64,000 bases of DNA from JAHIGH01 sp964564035 (GCA_964564035.1 CAZLZN010000004.1:12860-76859); one strand, 5' to 3'; counted from the stretch's first letter, positions 43,364 to 52,334 are shown. Translations and numbers: made by a program. The notes: generated from the letters alone by a model not told the origin.

Positions 43364-44689
43364 TTAATTTTCTGCCGGACGGGATTTTTCGATATTACTA
43401 AACCTGATCCTGTTACCCATAAACATGAGATCTATCTCCCCTGTCGGGCCGTTGCGGTGCTTGGCGATCAATAATTTAACGGGAACCTGAGGAGTTGTGA
43501 CTTCCGCGTCGGGGCGGTAAATAAACATAACAACGTCCGCGTCCTGCTCGATAGCGCCGGACTCACGAAGGTCTGCCAGCTGGGGACGACGCTCTCCCCT
43601 ATGCTCGACGGCACGCGATAACTGTGACGCCGCGAGTACGGGGACGTTTAGCTCACGAGCGAGATTCTTGAGGGCCTGAGAGACCATTGAAACCTCCTGC
43701 ACCCTATTGTCGTATTTCCGACCGGGATCGACGAGCTGTAAGTAATCGACGATCAAAAGCCCCAGTTTGTTTTCCATTTGCAGACGACGGGCTTTGCTTC
43801 TCATTTCAAGTATTGTTAGACCCGGGGTGTCATCTATATAAAGAGGCGCGTCCGCAAGCTCCCCCATTGCTTTGGAGAGCTTGATAAAGTCATCCTCAGT
43901 CAGGCGGCCTGTTTTGAGACGCCATGCATCGATATCCGATTGTGAAATCAAAAACCTGTCGACAAGCTCTTCCTTGCTCATTTCAAGTGAAAATATACCG
44001 ACCGGGACTTTGTCACGAAGTGCTATGTGCTGTGCGATATTTAGTACAAGAGCGGTTTTGCCCTGACCCGGCCTTGCGGCGAGAATGAGTAAATTGCTTT
44101 TTTGCATACCGGACAAGATATTGTCCAAATCATAAAATCCCGTTCTGACTCCGCGCATTCCACTGCCATGTTTTTGAAGTTCATCAATTCTATCAAAACT
44201 TTCGGTAAGCGTTGACTTGATCGGGACAAAGCCTCCTTTGAGATGTTTTTGTGATATGGAAAAAATCGAAGACTCGGCAACATCCAAAATTTCTTTGACA
44301 TCTTTTTCCTCGGAATATCCCATTTCCATAACTCCGTTACCGGCATGGATAAGTTCTCTTTTGGTCGAGTTTTCTTTGACTATTTTGGCATAAGACTCGA
44401 CATTGACCGCCGTTACGACGGAATCGGCTAGATCTGTAATATATTGTGTTTCTACTTTTTTGATAGTTTTGTTTTTTTTGATAGCTTCGGTGAGCGTGAG
44501 CAAGTCGATCGGTTGTCTTACTTCATAAAGTGCAAGCATTGCTTCATAAATTGCGGAGTTCATTTCCGAGTAAAAATCCTTGGGAAGAAGAATTTCGGAC
44601 ACCGGGACGATAGCGTCTTTGTCAATCAAAATCGCGCCCAGAACGTTCTGTTCGGCAGTTTCATTGTGAGGTAAGGATCGGATGGCCAT
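43364..44689 (-). CDS. dnaB: Replicative DNA helicase
   Basis: 441 residues. N-terminal DnaB domain (NETAEQNVLGAILIDKDAIV) that binds primase, a linker, then the RecA-like motor: Walker A LAARPGQGKTALVLNIA near residue 200, IFSLEMSKEELVDRFL, Walker B LLIVDYLQLVDPGRKY, and the arginine-finger region RGERRPQLADLRESGAIEQD with DADVVMFIYRP. All DnaB motifs are intact; no intein is present. Unwinds the replication fork as a hexamer. A 7-nt-period repeat lies just upstream (44697-44755). Confidence 0.97.
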   Translation of the reverse strand: MAIRSLPHNETAEQNVLGAILIDKDAIVPVSEILLPKDFYSEMNSAIYEAMLALYEVRQPIDLLTLTEAIKKNKTIKKVETQYITDLADSVVTAVNVESYAKIVKENSTKRELIHAGNGVMEMGYSEEKDVKEILDVAESSIFSISQKHLKGGFVPIKSTLTESFDRIDELQKHGSGMRGVRTGFYDLDNILSGMQKSNLLILAARPGQGKTALVLNIAQHIALRDKVPVGIFSLEMSKEELVDRFLISQSDIDAWRLKTGRLTEDDFIKLSKAMGELADAPLYIDDTPGLTILEMRSKARRLQMENKLGLLIVDYLQLVDPGRKYDNRVQEVSMVSQALKNLARELNVPVLAASQLSRAVEHRGERRPQLADLRESGAIEQDADVVMFIYRPDAEVTTPQVPVKLLIAKHRNGPTGEIDLMFMGNRIRFSNIEKSRPAEN

Positions 44690-44696
44690 AAATAAA

Positions 44697-44755
44697 AATC
44701 AAAACTCAAAGTGCAAAATGCAAAACTACAAATCAAAATTTAAAAACTAAATCCA
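44697..44755. repeat. Imperfect 7-nt-period repeat upstream of dnaB
   Basis: Units of the kind TCAAAAC, TCAAAGT, GCAAAAT, GCAAAAC follow with 7-nt period for about 55 bp. Same type as the repeats at 52706, 63030 and 63604. Occupies most of the dnaB-MBL gene spacer. Confidence 0.65.
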
Positions 44756-44842
44756 TATTCAAACTATTCATCACTGCTTCAGATCAATGTGTTTTTTGGA
44801 TGTTCAGGCTATTTGCTTAAATTGAAACGTATAATTTGCAAC

Positions 44843-45355
44843 TTATTCCAGTATTATTGTCTCCACTTCTTGCGGTAGTTTATCAAGAGTGATGACGTAT
44901 TTATCGGTTGCTTGAGAGCTGCCTTTGCCGAATGAGGCAGCCAGATCTTTTGAGTGACTGCCATAAAAAAGAACCGTATTGGAGGCAAGGGACGTAACAA
45001 ATGAAGAGTTGGTCATGGCGTCAGCATAAGATATGACAATATTGTGTTCGTTTAATTTGTGCTGAAGTTTTTCGAGCGAAGTTATTGAGCCAAGCAGAAT
45101 TTCGATGCCGTCAATAATAACGGTGTAGACCATACCGCTTGTGCTTCTGAGTCCGCTGATTTTCGCTCCGCCTACTTCATATTCTCCGGGGCCGTATATG
45201 AACAGCGTTTCGGGATTTTTGGCACTCAGCTTGTCTTGAGGAAGATTCAGCAGTATGACAGCCGGAGTATTTATTTTGTCGGCAGAGTCTACAGCAATTG
45301 ATACTTTTTTGCCTTTTATTTTTAAAGAATTACCATTTACGAGCGCAATTTCCAT
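44843..45355 (-). CDS. Degenerate MBL-fold (UlaG-like) protein
   Basis: 170 residues. The core pattern YGPGEYEVGGAKISGLRS followed by YTVIIDGIEILLGSITSLEK is that of the UlaG-like metallo-beta-lactamase-fold family common in CPR genomes. The HxHxDH zinc motif and the later metal His/Asp residues are not visible, so catalysis is doubtful and it may be a structural or binding derivative. It is soluble. Upstream on the opposite strand lies an unrelated secreted-protein pair at 45455. Confidence 0.6.
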   Translation of the reverse strand: MEIALVNGNSLKIKGKKVSIAVDSADKINTPAVILLNLPQDKLSAKNPETLFIYGPGEYEVGGAKISGLRSTSGMVYTVIIDGIEILLGSITSLEKLQHKLNEHNIVISYADAMTNSSFVTSLASNTVLFYGSHSKDLAASFGKGSSQATDKYVITLDKLPQEVETIILE

Positions 45356-45454
45356 GTATTACATCCTAACATATACTCCCCATTATTGACAATAGGATGC
45401 ATTTGACGTATCATCAACTCGAGATTAATTTTTCTGCACCGCCGGTTATTTCCT

Positions 45455-45892
45455 ATGAAACTCGAGAAAGTTATTTTGTCTGTTATTGCTATTATTGTCG
45501 GTCTTATCGCGGCCGCGATTGCCTTCTATTTGTATCAAATGACCAAGACGCTTCCTGAATCAGATAACAAACCTATAACCGTAAATAATACAATAAACAC
45601 CCCTACACCAACACCCAATGATGATAATTTTCTAACCGTAGACAATCCGAAAGACGAAAGCGTTTATGATACTAAGACAATTAAAATATCGGGCAAGACT
45701 TTACCGAACTCGACAGTAATAGTTTCCAGCGAAAGCAACAGTCAGGTAGTAACTCCGGCGCAAAATGGAGACTTCAGCTTGAATGAGACTATCGGAGAAG
45801 GGACGAGTATAATTAAAATAACGTCAATATTTCCAAACGGTGAAGAAAAACAAGTAACCAGAACGGTAACTTATACTACATCTAATTTCTAA
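45455..45892 (+). CDS. Membrane-anchored protein with Ig-like (Big/glucodextranase-type) domain
   Basis: 145 residues: one N-terminal membrane helix (VILSVIAIIVGLIAAAIAF), a Thr/Pro/Asn linker (NNTINTPTPTPNDDN), then a compact beta domain (FLTVDNPKDESVYDTKTIKI, SGKTLPNSTVIVSSESNSQV, INGDFSLNETIGEGTSIIKI-like) typical of bacterial Ig-like adhesive modules. Faces outside. Only 2 nt separate it from the next gene; the two are probably one operon. Confidence 0.7.
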   Translation: MKLEKVILSVIAIIVGLIAAAIAFYLYQMTKTLPESDNKPITVNNTINTPTPTPNDDNFLTVDNPKDESVYDTKTIKISGKTLPNSTVIVSSESNSQVVTPAQNGDFSLNETIGEGTSIIKITSIFPNGEEKQVTRTVTYTTSNF

Positions 45893-45894
45893 AT

Positions 45895-46668
45895 ATGAAA
45901 AAAATAATCGGAATAAATTTGATTTTGGTTTTAATTTTATTTACAAGCGCGTCTTGCGCCAAAGCGGCTGTACCCTCGGAAAAACCTGTCGTCTCTACCG
46001 CATCGGCACAAAAGGATGTTGGAGAAAAATTGAATCAGCAAATCAATCAGTTAAAAGAGCGCATCGCGTCACGCGTAGCAGAGCTTAATCTGGTTGAGAA
46101 GAGAGGGTTTATAGGAACAGTAACAGAAGCATCTGACACACAAGTCAAACTAACAGACTTAAATGGGAAAACCAGATTCATTGACGTAGATGAGATAACA
46201 AAATTTACATCTCCGGATGACAAGAATTTTGGAATATCGGATCTCTCAAAAAATACCAGAGTCAGCGTAGTCGGACTTTATAACAAACAATCACAAAGAA
46301 TATTAGCCCGATTTATCGATGAGGTTAGCATGCCGGCATTCTTGTCGGGAACTATAACAGAAGTTGATAAAAAGAATTTTGTAGTCACTATTTCGACTAT
46401 GGATAATAAAGAAAAACGTATAGATATAGAAACGTCAACAAAGATCAATTCCTATTCAAAGGAATCAGATATAGAGCGAAGCGGTTTTTCAAAGCTGCAA
46501 GCCGGGGACAGAATCATAGCGACCGGATTTGAGAATAAAAACGATAAAGATCTCTATACCGGCACATTGATCCTCCAGCTTCCGGATGCTCCTCAGGATC
46601 CAAAAATCAAACTAGCGCAACCAACAACTGCTGAAAAAACAAAAGCGGCTACAAAATCCGGGAGATAA
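45895..46668 (+). CDS. Exported protein with two OB-like (DUF5666-type) repeats
   Basis: 257 residues. Signal peptide (IIGINLILVLILFTSASCAK) with a cysteine that could be lipidated, although the lipobox is weak. Then a coiled stretch (KLNQQINQLKERIASRVAEL) and two similar beta units: GFIGTVTEASDTQVKLTDLN with TRVSVVGLYNKQSQRILAR, and LSGTITEVDKKNFVVTISTM with DRIIATGFENKNDKDLYTG. These fit DUF5666-like tandem OB folds. Role outside the cell not known. Translated right after the Ig-like gene. Confidence 0.65.
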   Translation: MKKIIGINLILVLILFTSASCAKAAVPSEKPVVSTASAQKDVGEKLNQQINQLKERIASRVAELNLVEKRGFIGTVTEASDTQVKLTDLNGKTRFIDVDEITKFTSPDDKNFGISDLSKNTRVSVVGLYNKQSQRILARFIDEVSMPAFLSGTITEVDKKNFVVTISTMDNKEKRIDIETSTKINSYSKESDIERSGFSKLQAGDRIIATGFENKNDKDLYTGTLILQLPDAPQDPKIKLAQPTTAEKTKAATKSGR

Positions 46669-46672
46669 ACAT

Positions 46673-47461
46673 TTAGGATCCGTGATTAATATAAGCAGTT
46701 TTTATAATCTCAGCAATCTCTTCAGGATCATCGGATAACTTAATCAAATTATAGTCATCCTCATTAATTTTCCCGGTCGCGAGGACTTTGTGCTTGATCC
46801 AATCGAGAAGTCCCGACCAGTAATCCTTGCCGAATAAAATAAGCGGGAAATTGTGAATTTTTTTTGTCTCAATAAGAGTCAGTGACTCGAAAAGTTCATC
46901 CAGCGTACCGAAGCCGCCGGGGAAAATAACAAAAGCTTCGGCGTATTTTACGAACATCATTTTGCGGACAAAAAAATAATGGAATTTTATAGAAATGTCG
47001 AGATACTTATTTTCGGATTGCTCAAAGGGTAAATCAATATTACAGCCTATCGAAACACCTCCTGCTTCGCGGGCACCTTTGTTCGCGGCCTCCATGGCTC
47101 CGGGACCGCCGCCGGTAATGATACCAAATCCTGCCTGCGCGACCAGTTTGGCAGTGCGTGTAATTTTGTCATACATCGGATCTTCGCGGTCAAGTCTGGC
47201 GGAGCCAAAAAAGGTAACTGAGGGAGGAATGCTTGACAGAGCCCCATACCCGCTTACCATTTCGCTCATGACACGCAGTACCCGCCAGGGATCCGTCTCG
47301 GTAAAGTCCATATGCAGGAGTTTTTCTCGTTCATCTATTTCGTGATCAAGTTGTTCTCTAAATTCGGGACTATCAATGTGGACCAAGGGTTTTTTTGGAC
47401 GCCTGAGTGATTTTTCGTCTTCGGTGAGGTGTCTTCTGTCTGTTCGTCTAAACGAGGGCAT
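46673..47461 (-). CDS. LOG-family protein
   Basis: 262 residues. Core motifs of the LOG (lysine decarboxylase-like) fold: VTFFGSARLDREDPMYDK, IITGGGPGAMEAANKGAREAG and VIFPGGFGTLDELFESLTLI, i.e. GGGxGxM and PGGxGTxxE. Such enzymes cleave nucleoside 5'-monophosphates (cytokinin-type) to base and ribose 5-phosphate. The extra charged N-terminal 60 residues (RRTDRRHLTEDEKSLRRPKK) match the longer TIGR00730 group. Housekeeping nucleotide salvage is a plausible role. Confidence 0.9.
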   Translation of the reverse strand: MPSFRRTDRRHLTEDEKSLRRPKKPLVHIDSPEFREQLDHEIDEREKLLHMDFTETDPWRVLRVMSEMVSGYGALSSIPPSVTFFGSARLDREDPMYDKITRTAKLVAQAGFGIITGGGPGAMEAANKGAREAGGVSIGCNIDLPFEQSENKYLDISIKFHYFFVRKMMFVKYAEAFVIFPGGFGTLDELFESLTLIETKKIHNFPLILFGKDYWSGLLDWIKHKVLATGKINEDDYNLIKLSDDPEEIAEIIKTAYINHGS

Positions 47462-47499
47462 GAATTAATTATAGATCTTATTGAATACTATTTCTACTA

Positions 47500-48105
47500 T
47501 CAAGACCAAGACCTGAAGCCTTTGTCTAAGCGGCCAGGATAAGTTGCAAATCCGGGAACAGCATATATACCCGCAGTGCTAAAGGTTTTTAGAACTTCAG
47601 CTACACATCCGTATAAGTGGTATTTTTTTCTTAATGGATGACTATTACACAAAGGCATTGCGATATCTCTTCTTTTTAACCACAAATTACTGCCTGAAAC
47701 TGTGGCCCTTCTAAGCCCTGCATCTTTTAATTTTCTGGAAAAGTCCAATAGATCGGTTCCCTGCGGCATAGGATCTGCATGCTTAGTTTCCACCATATAA
47801 ATATCAGCCGGCTCTACTTTCAGGCGTTTAAATATAACCCCCAAACCGTCGCTTATGGGATGACCTTCCATGAATACGATGGGTATTTTTAAACTTTGGT
47901 ATTTTGAAACAGATTTTTCTAGTCTCTCTCTATAAACTGCATAATTATTAGTGAGACCATGCGTAATTTCAGGGAAAAAAGGATGAACGATAATTAATGC
48001 AGATCCATTTGAACTTTCTAAAGATTTCTGAAAATTCGCTATGCCTGCCGTATTTATTAGATCGCGCTTCTTATCAACTAGCACTGATGCAGGTAACTTT
48101 TCCAT
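47500..48105 (-). CDS. Hypothetical soluble protein
   Basis: 201 residues, no signal peptide or membrane helix. Not recognised. Segments SALIIVHPFFPEITHGLTNN, PIVFMEGHPISDGLGVIF, IYMVETKHADPMPQGTDLLD and YGCVAEVLKTFSTAGIYAVP suggest an alpha/beta fold with several conserved-looking His/Asp/Glu residues and could be an enzyme. An isochorismatase-like layout comes to mind but its catalytic triad is not clear. It is divergent from the M24 peptidase at 48175. Confidence 0.55.
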   Translation of the reverse strand: MEKLPASVLVDKKRDLINTAGIANFQKSLESSNGSALIIVHPFFPEITHGLTNNYAVYRERLEKSVSKYQSLKIPIVFMEGHPISDGLGVIFKRLKVEPADIYMVETKHADPMPQGTDLLDFSRKLKDAGLRRATVSGSNLWLKRRDIAMPLCNSHPLRKKYHLYGCVAEVLKTFSTAGIYAVPGFATYPGRLDKGFRSWS

Positions 48106-48174
48106 GTCTCATAGTATATCTCATGACCGGCTTTTTGACAATTTATTCTTGAATTTGATAAAGTCATTCTAAAT

Positions 48175-49284
48175 ATGAACAGATATTTGAAGCAAAGAAT
48201 ATTTGAGCTTAGAAAACTAATGAATACCCAGGCGACCGGCGCTGTGCTAATCTCGTCGGTTCCCGACATAATTTATTTGACTGATTTTTCCTATTTCTCA
48301 AACGCTGAGCGGGAGGGGTATTTATTTATTACAAAAAACGCGCAGTATATTTTGACCGACGGGCGGTATTCTCATGCAGTACGCGAAAATGTAAAAGACT
48401 TTGAACTGATCGAGATTAGCACGAAGAATAGATTTAATGACATAATAAAACGTCTATGTGACGATCATAAAATAGAAAAGCTTGGGATTGACGAGCAAAG
48501 CCTAAGCGTTTTTGAGCATAAAAAACTTAATGGAATAAATACTCAGCATTTCACAATAAGTTCCTTAAGGGCAATTAAGGATGTTGCAGAAATTGAATGT
48601 ATAAAAAAAGCATGCGAAATCGGAGACAGGGCTTTTTCGAAAATAGTAAATCATCTAAAGACCGGAATTACAGAGAAAGAAATTGAGATAAGTCTGGAAA
48701 GAATAATCAAAGAAGATATTGCGGAGTTTTCTTTTCCGGCAATTGTCGCGTTTGGTGAAAATTCTGCTGTTCCTCATCACAAAACAGGCAACCGGAAGCT
48801 GAAAATGAATGAGTTTGTGCTAATTGATTTTGGTGTTAAGTATAAAAATTATTGTTCGGACATGACAAGAACGGTGTTCTACGGACGGGCAAGCGAGGAG
48901 CAAAAAAAGGTATATCAAACTGTTTTAGAAGCCCAACAAGAAGCAATTCAAATTTTCAATTTTCAATTTTCAATTTTCAATAAAAAAAATAAATTACTAA
49001 AAGCATCAAAACTAGATAATGCTGCAAGAAGTTATATAATAGAACATGATTACTCCACAATCCCCCACTCACTCGGGCACGGTATCGGGCTTGAAGTTCA
49101 TGAATCGCCATCGTTGTCTCCGAATTCTAAAGACGAATTGAGGAACGGGATGGTTTTTTCGATCGAGCCGGGGATATATTTTCCCGGTAAATATGGAGTC
49201 AGGATTGAGGACTTGTACGCGGTGCAAGACGATAAACTAGTAAGCTTGACGAGGTCCGACAAGGAACTCATGAGCTTTATGTAA
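48175..49284 (+). CDS. M24 family Xaa-Pro aminopeptidase
   Basis: 369 residues with a creatinase-like N-terminal domain and the pita-bread catalytic domain. Metal ligands D218 (LIDFGVKYKN), D229 (CSDMTRTVF), H302 (LGHGIGLEVHE), E331 (FSIEPGIYF) and E345 (RIEDLYAV) are all present. Residues about 259-272 (an aromatic/Asn/Lys run) are coded by TTTTCAA heptamers (48953-48980) and interrupt the helix where relatives read straight on. The protein remains in frame. It trims Xaa-Pro from peptides. The 3' end overlaps a minus-strand gene by 48 nt. Confidence 0.9.
   Translation: MNRYLKQRIFELRKLMNTQATGAVLISSVPDIIYLTDFSYFSNAEREGYLFITKNAQYILTDGRYSHAVRENVKDFELIEISTKNRFNDIIKRLCDDHKIEKLGIDEQSLSVFEHKKLNGINTQHFTISSLRAIKDVAEIECIKKACEIGDRAFSKIVNHLKTGITEKEIEISLERIIKEDIAEFSFPAIVAFGENSAVPHHKTGNRKLKMNEFVLIDFGVKYKNYCSDMTRTVFYGRASEEQKKVYQTVLEAQQEAIQIFNFQFSIFNKKNKLLKASKLDNAARSYIIEHDYSTIPHSLGHGIGLEVHESPSLSPNSKDELRNGMVFSIEPGIYFPGKYGVRIEDLYAVQDDKLVSLTRSDKELMSFM
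48953..48980. repeat. Heptanucleotide array (TTTTCAA x4) inside the M24 peptidase gene
   Basis: Four perfect TTTTCAA units in frame with the gene, coding an Ile/Phe/Asn/Gln run. Four units (28 nt) plus flanks keep the frame open here; one unit more or less would close it. Confidence 0.9.
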
Positions 49285-49563
49285 GAGCGTTTTTTTCCTC
49301 GGCAGCTCATGATGAAAACGCACTCTTTCTCTTCGAACGCTATACTTCGCGTAAAGCATTCCTGCATAATGGCCTGTGATATCGTGCTGATTAATTTCAT
49401 CACGGCCTTTCAACTCTATGAAAGAACCTTTGTGGCTGTAAACTATAGTATCCGGAGATGTAACATTGAGGAGGTGATCTGACCAAGCCCTTTTTTTGCC
49501 GACCGGTAATTCCCTGGACCAAACGGGTAGTTTTCCTAAATAAAAAGTTTCGTGGATGCTCAT
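49237..49563 (-). CDS. Hypothetical small protein with strong ribosome-binding site
   Basis: 108 residues, soluble. AGGAGG sits 7 nt upstream of the ATG (49576-49571 on the minus strand), among the best Shine-Dalgarno sites in the window, which argues that this is a real gene although its last 48 nt overlap the end of the M24 gene. The sequence (SIHETFYLGKLPVWSRELPV, NVTSPDTIVYSHKGSFIELK, FHHELPRKKTLLHKAHEFLV) has no motif known to me. Basic, with several His. Confidence 0.55.
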   Translation of the reverse strand: MSIHETFYLGKLPVWSRELPVGKKRAWSDHLLNVTSPDTIVYSHKGSFIELKGRDEINQHDITGHYAGMLYAKYSVRRERVRFHHELPRKKTLLHKAHEFLVGPRQAY

Positions 49564-49738
49564 TGTGCCGCCTCCTCTTAGATATTTGGCAACAGCCTGA
49601 TCATATCACAACTATGCAGTTTCGCAAGTAGTACTGTATTTCGCAAATTTTTACTATGCCATTTGCTAGAAATAAAGTATTTTCAACGTATATCAGATTA
49701 CAAGCCGAAAAACATTTACGAAATACAGCAATAGCATG

Positions 49739-49744
49739 TATAAT
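49739..49744 (+). promoter_or_regulatory. hisS -10 box, predicts a leaderless mRNA
   Basis: TATAAT 6 nt before the ATG at 49751; a poor -35 candidate TTTACG lies at 49715-49720 (18-bp spacer). An in-frame ATG at 49736 lies upstream of the box and is therefore not the start. Confidence 0.55.
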
Positions 49745-49750
49745 AATCTC

Positions 49751-50965
49751 ATGATAACTCCTAAGACTCTCAAAGGATTCAGGGATTTTCTGCCAAATGA
49801 AGCGCGAAAAAGACAATATGTAATCGGTATTTTAAAGTCTGTTTTTGAGCTATATGGATTCGAGCCGCTCGAGACGCCCGTACTCGAGTATGAAGAGATA
49901 CTGACAGGCAAATATGGCGATGAGGGAGATAAGCTGATGTACCGGTTTGAAGATCATGGCAAGCGCAGAGTAGCTATGAGATATGACCAAACAGTGCCGC
50001 TTGCACGGGTCGCTTCCCAACACCAGAATGAAATTGTTTTTCCTTTTAAAAGATACCAGATTTCTCCGGTGTGGAGAGCAGAAAATACGCAGAAGGGGCG
50101 GTATCGAGAGTTTTTGCAGTGCGATATTGATACCGTCGGAACCGATTCCATATTATCCGACGCGGAGATTATCGCAACCGCAGCAAAAAGCTTGGAAAAA
50201 CTAGGATTTAAAGAATACAGAATTCTTATAAATGACAGGAAAGTGTTTAAAGGGATAGATCTAAAAGCTGTTTTGATAATTGATAAGCTGAAAAAAATCG
50301 GTGAAGAGGGAGTCAAAAATCAGCTGAATGAAGCCGGGTTTGATCATAAATTATTTGATGAAGTAAAGAATTCTACAATAAGCGACGGGTTGTCTTCGAT
50401 TATTCAGCTAGTCAAAAAATCAGGTATTGGAGAAAAAAATCTGGTTTACTCCCCTACTCTTGCCCGGGGGCTTGATTATTATACAGGTATGATTTTTGAG
50501 ATAGAAATTGACGGTTTTGCTACCGGATCAATTGGCGGGGGGGGGCGATATAATAATTTGATAGGGATCTTCGCGGGGCATGAGATACCGGCTATCGGGT
50601 TTGCTTTCGGGTTTGACAGAACAATCGAAGCAATGGATGCGCTTAACCTTTTCCCCGAATATTTAGCAGAGTCATCATCTGGATTGCTTGTGACGATTTT
50701 TTCCGATGAGTTGAGAAATAAGTCATTGGAGATTTGCAATCAACTTCGCGCGAATAAAATTAATTGTGAAATATTTATGTGTGAGATCAAGGAAAAAAAC
50801 CCGCTTGAGAAACAACTCAAATACGCAGATCAGAAAAAGATACCGTATGCTTTGATCGTAGGTCCTGAGGAAGCTGAAAAAAATGTGTATACTCTAAAAA
50901 ATTTGAAAACACGCGAGCAGACGCAGTACAACGCCGATCAGCTAATTTCATTTCTCCGGAAATAA
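49751..50965 (+). CDS. hisS: Histidyl-tRNA synthetase
   Basis: Class II synthetase. Starts MITPKTLKGFRDFLPNEARK, with motif 1 helix region, motif 2 YREFLQCDIDTVGTDS, the histidine-binding LARGLDYYTGMIFEIEIDG and GSIGGGGRYNNLIG, and motif 3 IPAIGFAFGFDRTIEAM. The C-terminal anticodon-binding domain runs from about residue 315 (GLLVTIFSDELRNKSLEICN). About 404 residues, normal for bacteria. Start taken from the promoter spacing. Charges tRNA-His in the cytoplasm. Confidence 0.97.
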   Translation: MITPKTLKGFRDFLPNEARKRQYVIGILKSVFELYGFEPLETPVLEYEEILTGKYGDEGDKLMYRFEDHGKRRVAMRYDQTVPLARVASQHQNEIVFPFKRYQISPVWRAENTQKGRYREFLQCDIDTVGTDSILSDAEIIATAAKSLEKLGFKEYRILINDRKVFKGIDLKAVLIIDKLKKIGEEGVKNQLNEAGFDHKLFDEVKNSTISDGLSSIIQLVKKSGIGEKNLVYSPTLARGLDYYTGMIFEIEIDGFATGSIGGGGRYNNLIGIFAGHEIPAIGFAFGFDRTIEAMDALNLFPEYLAESSSGLLVTIFSDELRNKSLEICNQLRANKINCEIFMCEIKEKNPLEKQLKYADQKKIPYALIVGPEEAEKNVYTLKNLKTREQTQYNADQLISFLRK

Positions 50966-50995
50966 GTGCTATATTGGTATTAGTCTTCATTTTTT

Positions 50996-51940
50996 ATGAA
51001 ATTATCCAAAATTCAGCTTGCGGTTATCGCCTTAATTATTACTAACATGATTTGGGGCGCGGCGTCGCCTATTTTCAAATGGTCGCTTGAAGAGATTTCT
51101 CCTTTTACTCTCGCTTTTTTGAGATTTTCAATCGCGGCATTGATACTGCTTCCATTTATACGCAAAAATATGAAACTCAAGCGTGAGGATATTCCCTATA
51201 TCGTATTTTTGTCGGTGATAGGTCTCACATTTCATATCGCGTATTATTTTACGGGACTGAGGCTGTCTTCGAGCATAAATGTTCCTATCATTTCGTCAGC
51301 GGCACCGATTTTTTTGATAATCGGTTCCACTTTGTTTCTGCATGAGAAGATCAAGAAAAAAGTAATATTCGGAATGACAGTAAGCCTGGCCGGCGTCGTC
51401 CTGATAATCCTGAGGCCTATATTTGAAACCGGTGTTGACAGTTCGCTGATCGGAAATTTGTTGTTTACAGTGTCGATGGGGCTTTCGGTATTTTATACTC
51501 TAATGCTGAAGGAAATTTCTCCAAAATACAACCCGCTGACGCTGACGTTTTGGATTTTTGTAATTTCATCAATAAGTTTTATACCCCTCGTAATATTTGA
51601 AACCGGCGGCTTATATCTCAATTTTAGTTGGGACGCGAAATCTATGATCGGGATTGGATTCGGAGCGGTTTTATGCTCTGTTGTCGCGTATTCGCTGCAT
51701 GCATTCGCGATAAAATATATATCGGCAAGCGAAGTCGCGCTTTTTGCGTATGTTGATCCTGTTATCGCGATGCTTATCGCGAGGCCTTTGCTTGGCGAAA
51801 CGATTACTTCAACATTCTTGGTTGGAGCGGTTCTTATATTTTTTGGGATTTTTTTGGCTGAAGGCCGACTTCATTACCACCCAATACATTTGCTGAACCG
51901 TAAAGATTATTCGAATATGGATTTTAAAACTAAAGAATAA
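50996..51940 (+). CDS. EamA/DMT-family transporter
   Basis: 314 residues, ten predicted membrane helices in two EamA repeats: the first begins ALIITNMIWGAASPIFKWSL with RFSIAALILLPFI, the second SLIGNLLFTVSMGLSVFYTL with EVALFAYVDPVIAMLIARPL. Typical of drug/metabolite exporters; substrate unknown. Lies 30 nt after hisS on the same strand. A short charged tail follows the last helix. Confidence 0.9.
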   Translation: MKLSKIQLAVIALIITNMIWGAASPIFKWSLEEISPFTLAFLRFSIAALILLPFIRKNMKLKREDIPYIVFLSVIGLTFHIAYYFTGLRLSSSINVPIISSAAPIFLIIGSTLFLHEKIKKKVIFGMTVSLAGVVLIILRPIFETGVDSSLIGNLLFTVSMGLSVFYTLMLKEISPKYNPLTLTFWIFVISSISFIPLVIFETGGLYLNFSWDAKSMIGIGFGAVLCSVVAYSLHAFAIKYISASEVALFAYVDPVIAMLIARPLLGETITSTFLVGAVLIFFGIFLAEGRLHYHPIHLLNRKDYSNMDFKTKE

Positions 51941-52243
51941 CTATTTTGCTTTGACGCCTTTGCGATCTAATCCGTAGCTAACGATACGTCTGCCGGTGTA
52001 ATATTTAAGTAAACCTAACCAATATCTATCCATAGCGGTGTTATTCGCAGACAAACATATAGCGCCTTGGTTGTCTTTGTCTACCCCAGGCTCCATTGAA
52101 ATTGCTCTTTCGCAATGATGAGTTACATAATCCAAGTCTTTAAACATAAATGTTCCAATAGCAAGCAATCCGGATGCCTGAATACCTGAGCCAACTGCAA
52201 CAATTGACTTATTTAAGAATTCTCTTCTTGAAATTTTTTCCAT
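51941..52243 (-). CDS. Small protein with Tat-like signal
   Basis: About 100 residues starting at MEKISRREFLNKSIVAVGSG (52243). The twin-arginine pattern S-R-R-x-F-L is followed by a modest hydrophobic stretch (IQASGLLAIGTFMF), matching a Tat signal. The mature part is short with three cysteines (HHCERA, GAICLS among them) and no recognised domain. A longer reading from 52312 adds a non-conserved leader. If exported folded it would need a Tat translocase, not encoded in this window. The stop abuts the DMT transporter stop, in convergent orientation. Confidence 0.55.
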   Translation of the reverse strand: MEKISRREFLNKSIVAVGSGIQASGLLAIGTFMFKDLDYVTHHCERAISMEPGVDKDNQGAICLSANNTAMDRYWLGLLKYYTGRRIVSYGLDRKGVKAK

Positions 52244-52305
52244 ATCAGTTTTTTCATTGTAACAATTTAATATATTAAAGTCAATACTATAAGCCTTTTT
52301 GAGGC

Positions 52306-52334
52306 TTGTCAATCGGATTTATTTCAGTTATAAT
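52306..52334 (+). promoter_or_regulatory. rpmE promoter, predicts a leaderless mRNA
   Basis: TTGTCA (52306-52311), 17-bp spacer, TATAAT (52329-52334), 6 nt to the ATG at 52341. The spacing is ideal. Confidence 0.75.

Noticed and set aside
49601..49816. 71-codon minus-strand frame before hisS
   Set aside because: Covers the hisS promoter and start on the opposite strand; no start signals and no coding character.
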